DNA from: Rhizobium anhuiense | GTDB lineage: Bacteria > Pseudomonadota > Alphaproteobacteria > Rhizobiales > Rhizobiaceae | Reading direction: 5' to 3' | Length of the DNA stretch: 64,000 nt | Assembly (NCBI RefSeq): GCF_003985145.1 | Contig: NZ_ML133541.1 | Location: 1-64,000 of the forward strand | Notes under the pieces: model-generated | The model's input: the letters and a program-made list of their open reading frames with translations, nothing else | The model's database searches: none | Told to the model about the DNA's origin: nothing | Shown here: positions 25,864-33,059 of the stretch, piece after piece | Position numbering within the stretch: the stretch's first letter is position 1 | How the letters are laid out: each line of letters begins with the position of its first letter | Program-made: the position numbers and the translations under genes

Positions 25864-26340
25864 ATGAGAATGAAATCCTTTCTTGCCATGCTTGCAGTCA
25901 CCACGGCCCTTACCGTTCCCGGCCTTGCCATGGCGCGTGAAGTGACCCTCACCACCAGCATGCGCAACTATGGCGGGGATGGCGCCTATCTCGCCTATTA
26001 CGTGACCGATGCGCAGAACAAATATGTCGGCAGCCTCTGGATGGCAGGGGGCAAGACCAGGTATTACGAGCATCTCAGCGGCTGGTACCGCGCCACCGGC
26101 GGCGATACCAGCCAGATCAACGGTATCACCGGCGCCAGCGTTGGTGCAGGCCGCTCACTCAAGGTCACGGTCGATCTTGCCGATACACTGTTCGATGCCG
26201 GCTATCAGCTTCATATCGATTCCGCCGTGGAAGACATGCGCGACAGCCCGAACGAGATCGTGGTGCCGCTGACATCGGCAGGCTCGGGCCAAAAGGTGAA
26301 GGGTACGCGCTACATCGCCGCCTTCACCTATGCGCGTTGA
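25864..26340 (+). CDS. DUF2271 periplasmic protein with a candidate FMN-attachment motif
   Basis: A 158-residue secreted protein: signal peptide 1-24 ending AMA, then a beta-rich DUF2271 domain with SLWMAGGK and HLSGWYRATGGD. Residues 81-92 read D, seven residues, then ITGAS; TGAS with an upstream Asp resembles the (S/T)GA(T/S) site at which ApbE attaches FMN, with S92 as the acceptor. An ApbE gene lies three genes downstream and a flavin reductase gene follows within 20 bases. I infer a periplasmic flavin electron carrier; this is not proven. Confidence 0.82.
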   Translation: MRMKSFLAMLAVTTALTVPGLAMAREVTLTTSMRNYGGDGAYLAYYVTDAQNKYVGSLWMAGGKTRYYEHLSGWYRATGGDTSQINGITGASVGAGRSLKVTVDLADTLFDAGYQLHIDSAVEDMRDSPNEIVVPLTSAGSGQKVKGTRYIAAFTYAR

Positions 26341-26357
26341 GCAGGAGGACGCCGGTT

Positions 26358-28556
26358 ATGAACCGCTCGCTCCACCGCTGGTTCGGGCTGATCGCCGCGG
26401 CGCTTCTCACCGTCCTCGCGCTGAGCGGCGCCCTACTCTCTATCTTCCCTGCCGCAGAGGCGCTCACCATGCCTGCCGCGCAACGCGTCAGCGTCGCGGA
26501 ACTCGCCGCGCGAGTCCGGGCGGCAGAGCCTACGGTGGAACAGATCAGACGGGCGCCGTCCGGGCAGATCACCGCCTATTACTACGAAGGCGACCAACCC
26601 GCCTCCGCCGTCATCGACTCTGCCACCGGCATGCCGGTCGGTAGTGGCGAAACCTCGGCGCTGGAGCGCTGGTTGATCAATCTCCATCGATCGCTTTTCC
26701 TTGACGATACCGGAAGGCTCATAGCGGCTGGCGGTGCGGCCACAATGCTTGCCCTTGCAATTTCCGGACTGTTCCTGATGGCAAGGCGCGCCGGCGGCTG
26801 GCGCTTCGTTCTGAAATCCGTTCGCGGCACAGGTGATGGACGATTACATGCCGTGGTCTCGCGCCTTGCCCTGCCTGGCCTCTTCCTCTCCGAGCTCACT
26901 GCGCTCTGGATGACGGCTGCTGTTTTCGGGGTATTGCCGGAAGGCGCCGGTGCACCGGCCTTCCCTGCCGACGTCAGCGGCAATACCGGCGTGGCGCTCA
27001 CCTCTGTCCCTCTGTTTCGAGAGACGCCGGTCGATGATCTGCTCTCGTTGAATTTCCCCGCTACGGGCGACGCGACCGATGTTTTCACACTCAAGACTGC
27101 AAGGGGAGAAGCTTATATCGACCAAGGCAGCGGTGCGCTGCTGGCCTGGTCGGACGCCGGTTGGGTCGACACGGTCACGCGCCTCATCACGATGCTGCAC
27201 ACGGGGCACGGGCTGGCTTGGCTCGGGCTCATCCTCGGGTTCTCCGCACTTGCGGTACCCGTCCTCGGCTGGACAGGCCTATGGGTCTGGCTCAGGGGAC
27301 GCCGCGACCCGAAGCTCGCCTCGGCTGCCGCTAGCGGGGCCGATACAATCCTGCTTGTCGGCAGCGAGAGCGGCACGACCTGGGGTTTCGCCAATACGCT
27401 GCAGACCGCTCTTTCCGCACAGGGCGTTCGCGTCTACGTCGGCCCGATGTCCAAATTCGAGCCGGGCCGCTGGTTGAAGGCGCGGCGTGTGATTCTGTTA
27501 GCCGCGACCTATGGCGATGGTACAGCACCCGCCTCCGCCAAAGGCTTCATCGAGCGCTTCGGGGGAGCGCATGCAAGCGCCGGCCTGCCGCTCGCGGTAC
27601 TCGGTTTCGGCGATCGCAGCTTCCCGGCCTTCTGCGGGTTCGCCGCCGAGGTTGCGAGAATTGCCAAGGACAAGGGTTGGGCCTCCCTTATACCTTTCGA
27701 CACGGTAGATCGCCAATCGCCACAGGATTTCGCCCGTTGGGGACGGCGCCTGGCCGAGACGCTTGGTCTCGATTTCGAACTGAACCACCAACCGACTGTT
27801 CCGAAGACCTGGAGATTGCCGCTCATATCCCGCCGCGACTATGGCGCAAGCATACAGGCCACCACCGCCATCCTCCGCTTTGCCCTGCCGAAGACTTCGC
27901 TCTGGCAGCGTCTGGCGGGCAAGGCATTCCCACGGTTCGAGGCGGGAGATCTGGTCGGCATCGTGCCGCAGGGCTCGGATCTGCCGCGCTTCTACTCGCT
28001 TGCTTCCGGTCTCAAGGATGGCTTTCTCGAAATCTGCGTCCGCAAGCAAGTGGGAGGGCTTTGCTCGAGCCAACTCATCGCATTGAAACCCGGTGATACC
28101 ATTGCGGCCTTCGTGCGGCCAAACCCCTCGTTCCGCCCGGCCCGGGGAGGCAAACCCGTCATTCTCATCGGCGCCGGCGCCGGAATCGGTCCTCTTGCCG
28201 GCTTCGCCCGCCGAAACCGGGCGGGCCGCGCCATGCACCTCTATTTCGGAACTCGCCATCCAACCAGCGACGCGTTTTACGCCGAGGAGCTTTCCCACTG
28301 GAAAAAGGATGGCCGGCTGACCTCGGTATCGACCGCCTTTTCGCGAACTGCGAGCCCGGCCTACGTGCAGGATATTCTGCGCAAGGACGCCGAGCGCATC
28401 GGCAAACTGATCGCCGCAGGCGGTCAGGTTCTCATCTGCGGCAGTCGGGATATGGCGGCGGCCGTCGCCGCCGTGCTCGCCGACATATTGGCGGCGCAGG
28501 GCTTCAACCTCACACGCCTGAGAGCCGACGGCCGCTATGCCGAGGACGTCTACTAA
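26358..28556 (+). CDS. PepSY-TM / flavodoxin / FNR fusion reductase (transmembrane NAD(P)H oxidoreductase)
   Basis: A 732-residue fusion. The N-terminal PepSY-TM part has helices at about 8-30, 122-141, 171-193 and 286-312, with His candidates for heme (H6, H110, H164, H281, H284). A flavodoxin domain follows with FMN loops GSESGTTWGFA (335-345) and ATYGDGTAP (383-391). The FNR domain has FAD site RFYSLAS (544-550), NADPH site GAGAGIGPLAGF (605-616) and C-terminal YAEDVY. It probably moves electrons from cytoplasmic NADPH through FAD, FMN and heme to the periplasm, for example for ferric reduction or the DUF2271 protein. ATG follows AGGAGG; the preceding in-frame TTG lacks one. Confidence 0.88.
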   Translation: MNRSLHRWFGLIAAALLTVLALSGALLSIFPAAEALTMPAAQRVSVAELAARVRAAEPTVEQIRRAPSGQITAYYYEGDQPASAVIDSATGMPVGSGETSALERWLINLHRSLFLDDTGRLIAAGGAATMLALAISGLFLMARRAGGWRFVLKSVRGTGDGRLHAVVSRLALPGLFLSELTALWMTAAVFGVLPEGAGAPAFPADVSGNTGVALTSVPLFRETPVDDLLSLNFPATGDATDVFTLKTARGEAYIDQGSGALLAWSDAGWVDTVTRLITMLHTGHGLAWLGLILGFSALAVPVLGWTGLWVWLRGRRDPKLASAAASGADTILLVGSESGTTWGFANTLQTALSAQGVRVYVGPMSKFEPGRWLKARRVILLAATYGDGTAPASAKGFIERFGGAHASAGLPLAVLGFGDRSFPAFCGFAAEVARIAKDKGWASLIPFDTVDRQSPQDFARWGRRLAETLGLDFELNHQPTVPKTWRLPLISRRDYGASIQATTAILRFALPKTSLWQRLAGKAFPRFEAGDLVGIVPQGSDLPRFYSLASGLKDGFLEICVRKQVGGLCSSQLIALKPGDTIAAFVRPNPSFRPARGGKPVILIGAGAGIGPLAGFARRNRAGRAMHLYFGTRHPTSDAFYAEELSHWKKDGRLTSVSTAFSRTASPAYVQDILRKDAERIGKLIAAGGQVLICGSRDMAAAVAAVLADILAAQGFNLTRLRADGRYAEDVY

Positions 28557-28557
28557 G

Positions 28558-29478
28558 ATGAAGCGCTACGCGATCAACGGTCCGACCATGGGTGCGTGCT
28601 GGTCCGCCGTCTTTCACATGCCATCGGATTTCGATGTCTCTTCCGCCCGCAGGGCGATGATCGACGCCGTGACGGAAGTCGACAAACAAATGTCCAACTG
28701 GAGGCCTGAATGCGACCTGAACCGCTTGAACGCCGCCCGGCCCGGTGGATGGGTTGCCCTCCCCGACGGGCTGCTCACCGTGCTGGGAGCTGGTCTTGCC
28801 ATCGGCCACATTTCAGGCGGTGCCTTCGATATCGGCATGGGTGATGCCACCGCCGCATGGGGTTTCGGTCCGGCGGAGGCAAGCGAGGACCGGATCAGGA
28901 CCGCCCGCCTTGCGAAGCGCAGCCCGGCTCATGATGTTCTGGAGCTGGACAGGGCCGCCGGCCGCGCCCGCAAGCACTCCGAGATGTGCTTCGATCTCAA
29001 TGGCATCGCCAAGGGCTATGGCGTCGATCAGCTGTCGAAGGCTGCGCGTCAGCACGGTATCGAAGCCGGCCTCTTCGCCATCGACGGCGAAGTGCGAGCG
29101 CTCGGCACTCAGCCCAACGGTCGCGGCTGGAGCGTCGCCGTCGAGATGCCAAACCCGGAAGTGCGCGCCGCGCATTCCATGCTCGAGCTACAGGATTGCG
29201 CCGTGGCAACGTCCGGCGACTATCGACACTGGATCGACGTCGCCGGCTATCGTCTGTCGCACACTATGGACCCGCAGCTCGGCATGCCGCTTAGAGATCC
29301 GCCTGCCTCAGCGACCGTGCTCGCCTGCGATTGCATGAGCGCCGACGCCTGGGCGACGGCAATGATGGTTCTCGGCGAAGCGTGCGGTCTTGCCCTCGCC
29401 GAAAAGCTTGGTCTCTCCGTTCTCTTCCTCAAGCATGACCAGCCGACAGGAATCGGATGCGGCCTGTTTGCGCGGTGA
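28558..29478 (+). CDS. apbE: FAD:protein FMN transferase (ApbE family)
   Basis: A 306-residue enzyme that transfers FMN from FAD to Thr/Ser of target proteins. Motifs: FDIGMG (90-95), DLNGIAKGYGVD (146-157), ATSGDYR (217-223), SHTMDP (234-239) and the metal-binding MSADAWATAMMVLG (260-273). It starts one base after the reductase stop, so it is coupled to it. No Sec signal or lipobox is visible at the N-terminus, unlike many ApbE lipoproteins, so it may act in the cytoplasm before export of its target. The DUF2271 protein of the same cluster is the natural candidate substrate. Confidence 0.92.
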   Translation: MKRYAINGPTMGACWSAVFHMPSDFDVSSARRAMIDAVTEVDKQMSNWRPECDLNRLNAARPGGWVALPDGLLTVLGAGLAIGHISGGAFDIGMGDATAAWGFGPAEASEDRIRTARLAKRSPAHDVLELDRAAGRARKHSEMCFDLNGIAKGYGVDQLSKAARQHGIEAGLFAIDGEVRALGTQPNGRGWSVAVEMPNPEVRAAHSMLELQDCAVATSGDYRHWIDVAGYRLSHTMDPQLGMPLRDPPASATVLACDCMSADAWATAMMVLGEACGLALAEKLGLSVLFLKHDQPTGIGCGLFAR

Positions 29479-29544
29479 TCACCTTCCGAACGGCCAGATC
29501 AAAGGTCATCTGCCACGCGGCTTTAGACCAACCATCCAAGTGGT

Positions 29545-29558
29545 TTGATCCAGCGCAA
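29545..29558. promoter_or_regulatory. Weak FNR/FixK-like site upstream of the EF-hand gene
   Basis: TTGATCCAGCGCAA has a perfect left half-site and a degenerate right half (GCAA). It fits TTG(A/C)-N6-(T/G)CAA but not the strict TTGAT-N4-ATCAA. Its centre is about 85 bases before the start codon. It is supported mainly by better sites in the same gene block. Confidence 0.35.
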
Positions 29559-29636
29559 TGTGTGAAGCCGGGATGCATCCTACTCTGAATCGCCTCTCCA
29601 GTTCGTGGAGGATAATGCTCAAAGAGGAGACGAAGT

Positions 29637-30017
29637 ATGTCCATGGTCAGACTGCCAACGATCACTCTGCTGGCCTTGCTCGGTGTGGTCGGCGCTTTCG
29701 GCACCGCATCCGCCCAGACGAAAAGTCCAGACCCGGCCTCGTCGGAGGATAAGCCTGGGGCCGACGAAACGGAAATGATGCCAGGCATGATGGGCCGCAA
29801 CATGACACCGGGCATGTACGAAAGAATGCGCATGATGGGACCAATGCGCGGTCATATTATGAAGATCATGTTCGCCATCACAGATAGCGACGGGGACGGC
29901 GGGGTTTCTTTCGAAGAGTTGACCGCCATCCACAAGCGCGTCTTCGACGCGGTCGACGCGAACAATGACGGTAAGGTTACGCCTGAGGAAATGCAGGCCT
30001 TTATGCAGGACATGTGA
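29637..30017 (+). CDS. Secreted EF-hand protein with a Met-rich segment
   Basis: A 126-residue periplasmic protein. The signal peptide ends at ASA (residue 26). Residues 47-78 contain 12 Met, a composition known from copper-handling proteins. Two canonical EF-hand loops follow: D83-S-D-G-D-G-G-V-S-F-E-E94 and D107-A-N-N-D-G-K-V-T-P-E-E118, which should bind calcium. AAAGAGGAG precedes the start. It leads a small operon with the DUF302 gene 59 bases on. Calcium-dependent or copper-related roles are both open. Confidence 0.85.
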   Translation: MSMVRLPTITLLALLGVVGAFGTASAQTKSPDPASSEDKPGADETEMMPGMMGRNMTPGMYERMRMMGPMRGHIMKIMFAITDSDGDGGVSFEELTAIHKRVFDAVDANNDGKVTPEEMQAFMQDM

Positions 30018-30076
30018 TCGGAGACTCGGCATTTGCCGGCCGTTGCAGGGAAGCAACCGCCGAAAGGAGACTTCTC

Positions 30077-30466
30077 ATGACCTATACGCTCGATAGAACC
30101 CTCTGGGCGATCAGTTTCGACGATGCGGTCGGCAGAACGAGATCCGCTCTCATCAAGCACGGTTTCGGGGTTCTGACGGAGATCGATGTCAAGGCGACCA
30201 TGAAGAAAAGGATCGATGCCGACATCGACGATTACCTCATCCTCGGAGCCTGCAATCCTCGCATGGCGTTCGAGGCGCTGAAACTGGAACCGAAGGTGGG
30301 GGCGATGCTGCCGTGCAATGTCATCCTGCGCGCCGTCGACGGCGGCAATGTCATGGTCAGCGCCATCGATCCGGTCGCGTCGATGCAGGCAATCGACAAC
30401 GAAATGCTGACCACTTTGGCAGGCAAGGTCCGCTCGATGCTTGCGGATGTTGTGACGGACGTTTGA
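30077..30466 (+). CDS. DUF302 domain protein
   Basis: A 129-residue soluble protein matching DUF302: a short alpha/beta domain with HGFGVLTEIDVKATMKKR and DYLILGACNPRMAFEAL. DUF302 proteins often accompany low-oxygen or sulfur/redox genes; their chemistry is unresolved. AAAGGAGA precedes the ATG at MTYTLDRT; the open frame upstream overlaps the EF-hand end and is not family-like. Likely cotranscribed with the EF-hand gene. Confidence 0.87.
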   Translation: MTYTLDRTLWAISFDDAVGRTRSALIKHGFGVLTEIDVKATMKKRIDADIDDYLILGACNPRMAFEALKLEPKVGAMLPCNVILRAVDGGNVMVSAIDPVASMQAIDNEMLTTLAGKVRSMLADVVTDV

Positions 30467-30576
30467 AACCCACCCAACGGAGAGCCGGCTACAGAATCCG
30501 TTTTGCATGTGGATCGGAGAACACGGTGACGGCCGCGGCAGAGAAATCGACCAATCCTCGCATCTGACCCGTCCGG

Positions 30577-31272
30577 TCAGACTGCGGTGCCAACCAGCGC
30601 TCCGATTCCGGCCGTCAGCGCCATCGCGAAGGCGCCCCAGAAGGTGACGCGAGTCGTGGCTCTCAGGACATTTGCGCCACCCGCTTGCGCACCGATCGCG
30701 CCCAGCAGCGCGAGGAAAGCCAAAGACGCGCCTGCAACGCCATAGACCAGCATCGAGGCGGGTGAAAGGACAACCATCATCAGGGGTAATGCAGCTCCCA
30801 CCGCGAAGGTGACGGCCGACGTCAAGGCGGCCTCAATGGGCCGGGCTGCCATGTGATCAACGATACCGAGTTCGTCACGCGAATGCGCGTCGAGAACGTT
30901 ATTGGCCGTCAGTTGGACCGCGACCTGCCTGGCCAGATCGTGGCTGAGGCCGCGTTTGACGTAGATTTGCGTCAACTCATCGAGTTCAGCATCGGGCTGC
31001 GTCTCCAACTCCGTCCGTTCCCGCGCGAGATCGGCTTCCTCGGTATCGGCCTGCGAGCTCACCGACACGTATTCACCGGCTGCCATGGACATCGCGCCCG
31101 CAACCAGACCAGCCGCGCCCGCGACAAGTATCTGCGAGGTTCCGGCGGATGCGGTGGCGACGCCCATGATCAAGCTCGCCGTCGAGACGATCCCATCGTT
31201 TGCGCCGAGGACGGCGGCCCGGAGCCAGCCGATGCGGGAGACGAGGTGATTTTCCGAATGCAATCTGCTCAT
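30577..31272 (-). CDS. VIT1/CCC1-family iron/manganese transporter-like protein
   Basis: A 231-residue membrane protein of the VIT1/CCC1 (DUF125) family, which moves Fe2+ or Mn2+ out of the cytoplasm. The first helix has GANDGIVSTASLIMGVA, the second GAMSMAAGEYVSVSSQAD, both diagnostic. A cytoplasmic, Glu-rich metal-binding loop (77-140) precedes three C-terminal helices. It is divergent from the UspA gene and shares the intergenic FNR/FixK box. Confidence 0.9.
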   Translation of the reverse strand: MSRLHSENHLVSRIGWLRAAVLGANDGIVSTASLIMGVATASAGTSQILVAGAAGLVAGAMSMAAGEYVSVSSQADTEEADLARERTELETQPDAELDELTQIYVKRGLSHDLARQVAVQLTANNVLDAHSRDELGIVDHMAARPIEAALTSAVTFAVGAALPLMMVVLSPASMLVYGVAGASLAFLALLGAIGAQAGGANVLRATTRVTFWGAFAMALTAGIGALVGTAV

Positions 31273-31381
31273 GACGGTCTCCAGGATGCGACATTAACGA
31301 AGGGCAGCAACATCGAACATGAGCAACGCCGCACGCGCGATCACACAGCCAATTTCATATCGGTCCTCGGCCAACAAGGAT

Positions 31382-31395
31382 TTGACAACGATCAA
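31382..31395. promoter_or_regulatory. FNR/FixK anaerobox between the VIT1-like and uspA genes
   Basis: TTGACAACGATCAA fits TTGAC/T-N4-ATCAA. Its centre is about 102 bases before the uspA start and 116 before the VIT1-like start, so either or both genes could be controlled. A second, degenerate site TTGCGTTACATCAA follows at 31410-31423, its centre 28 bases away. Confidence 0.65.
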
Positions 31396-31490
31396 CTTGG
31401 CCGGTGCAATTGCGTTACATCAATGCCGAATGGCGACGAATGGAGATAGATGATTGCAATCGTGGCGGTTCGCGAGAGATGGAGCAGGAC

Positions 31491-32324
31491 ATGACGGCAC
31501 AATATTTTCTCCCGCTATCAACATATCCCAATTCAAGTTCGGGACTGATCATTTCAAACGCTGTAGCGTTTGCCGGGCACTACGGTGCCAGTCTTCATGC
31601 CTGCGCGCTGAGGGTCGGGATTCCGCACATTCCAAACGCCTGGTCATCGCTACTGCTCGATACTCCAAAGATGATCGAGCATGCCGAGACTCTAAGCCGT
31701 GAGCGCGCCGAAACGCTTATTGCAGCAGCGACCAACCTCGCAGCGAACGCCAAGGTCGAACTATCTTGCCGAACGGTCAAAACCACCGTGCCGCTGCTGC
31801 ACGAGACCTCAGCCACCGAAGCACGTTTTTTCGATCTGGCCATTCTCGAATGTGTCGCGGATGTTCCGGACACTCGTATTGTCGCCGAAGCGGTCATATT
31901 CGGCTCCGGCCGGCCGGCCGTCATCATCCCCAACAAGACCCTGGCGGGTCCGATCGACCATCTGGTCATCGCCTGGGACGGAAGCCGAACCGCCGCTCGG
32001 GCCGTCAGCGATGCAAACCCATTCATTCGCAAGGCCAAGCGGGTTACGGTCCTATCGCTGACGGGCGAAAAGCCGCTGCCGGAGACAAGCGGAGCGCACC
32101 TTGCTGAGATCCTGGTATCGAGCGGCGTCAATGCAAGCGCAACGGCCGCTCGCGTTACTTCGTCGTCGATCGGTCAGAGCATTCAGCAAACGGCATTGGA
32201 ACTGAGCGCCGATATGCTGGTCATGGGAGGATTTGGACACTCGAGGTTGCGAGATTTCGTCCTGGGCGGGGCAACCGATGGCGTCCTGGAAAAGCCTTTG
32301 CTGCCAGTGCTCATGTCGCATTGA
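31491..32324 (+). CDS. Universal stress protein (UspA family, tandem-domain length)
   Basis: A 277-residue cytoplasmic protein, the size of two Usp domains. The second domain is clear: DHLVIAWDGSRTAARAV (from about 158) and the nucleotide loop GGFGHSRLRDFVLGGATDG near the end. The first domain is divergent and lacks the loop. ATG after GGAGCAGGAC is preferred; an ATG four codons upstream is possible. The anaerobox upstream suggests induction under low oxygen, as for Usp genes in other bacteria. Confidence 0.88.
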   Translation: MTAQYFLPLSTYPNSSSGLIISNAVAFAGHYGASLHACALRVGIPHIPNAWSSLLLDTPKMIEHAETLSRERAETLIAAATNLAANAKVELSCRTVKTTVPLLHETSATEARFFDLAILECVADVPDTRIVAEAVIFGSGRPAVIIPNKTLAGPIDHLVIAWDGSRTAARAVSDANPFIRKAKRVTVLSLTGEKPLPETSGAHLAEILVSSGVNASATAARVTSSSIGQSIQQTALELSADMLVMGGFGHSRLRDFVLGGATDGVLEKPLLPVLMSH

Positions 32325-32463
32325 CGGAAACTGTCCGGATGGATCCATGACCTGCTTCTGTCGTTTCCAATTCAACGCCGTCGGCGAAAAGCCAAACTGA
32401 AACAGCACCTGCAAGCTGGCCTTCGCCCGAGGAAATCTCGACACTGGCCAACCGAAAGCCAGC

Positions 32464-32477
32464 TTGATGCGGATCAA
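32464..32477. promoter_or_regulatory. Perfect FNR/FixK anaerobox upstream of the DksA-like gene
   Basis: TTGATGCGGATCAA is an exact TTGAT-N4-ATCAA palindrome whose centre lies about 113 bases before the start codon. With a usual site centre near -41, the mRNA would have a leader of about 70 bases. Confidence 0.7.
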
Positions 32478-32583
32478 TGCGACGGACGCCCAACACGCCT
32501 AGGTTTGCGGCTCCCGTCAAGGGCGAGACTTCCCAGTAAAACAAGGTGTCGGTCGCGAATATGAGGCCGGCCGGAGAGCGACC

Positions 32584-32934
32584 ATGCAGAAGCATTCCTC
32601 CTCGCAAACGAGGCAGCATCTCGAAAAGCACAAGGCGATCCTTGACCAACGCCGGCGCGAGCTACAAACCCGCCTGCAAGCGATCGAACATGATTTCGTG
32701 CAGCCTCGGAATCCTGATGACGATGATCGCGCCACAGAGCGCAATAACGATGAAGTCCTGGAAGAGCTCGGCGAGGCTGGACAGAAGGAACTCCTGGCCG
32801 TACAGGCGGCACTGGACCGGATACAAGCCGGAACCTTTGGCACTTGTGTAAAGTGCGGCAGGCCGATCAGCGAGAGGAGGCTTGACGCCGTTCCTCACAC
32901 ACCTTTCTGTCAGTCTTGCGCGCAGTCGATCTGA
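32584..32934 (+). CDS. TraR/DksA-family zinc-finger protein
   Basis: A 116-residue DksA-like regulator. The coiled-coil N-terminal half (HLEKHKAILDQRRRELQTRL) is followed by a four-Cys zinc finger: C88, C91, C109, C112 (CVKCGRPI and FCQSC). It is shorter than DksA (about 150) and nearer to TraR/YbiI-like proteins that bind RNA polymerase through its secondary channel. GGAGAG precedes the ATG. It is the last gene before ntrC, on the opposite strand, under a perfect anaerobox. Confidence 0.87.
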   Translation: MQKHSSSQTRQHLEKHKAILDQRRRELQTRLQAIEHDFVQPRNPDDDDRATERNNDEVLEELGEAGQKELLAVQAALDRIQAGTFGTCVKCGRPISERRLDAVPHTPFCQSCAQSI

Positions 32935-33059
32935 AGCCTGAGTTGCAGGGTCACCATGCTGGTGAAGCGATGTCCGACATCAGGCCAACTCAGTCGGAGC
33001 GTGCGCCGATGAGCCATTCATAAACGTCCTCGCGACCGGGGAGCCCGGCCAGAGCCCGC

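Noticed and set aside
32311..32649. Minus-strand frame of 112 codons between uspA and the DksA-like gene
   Set aside because: It would overlap the DksA-like start and contains the perfect anaerobox. Its only ribosome binding site is one base from an internal ATG. No family resemblance. A small real gene is not excluded.
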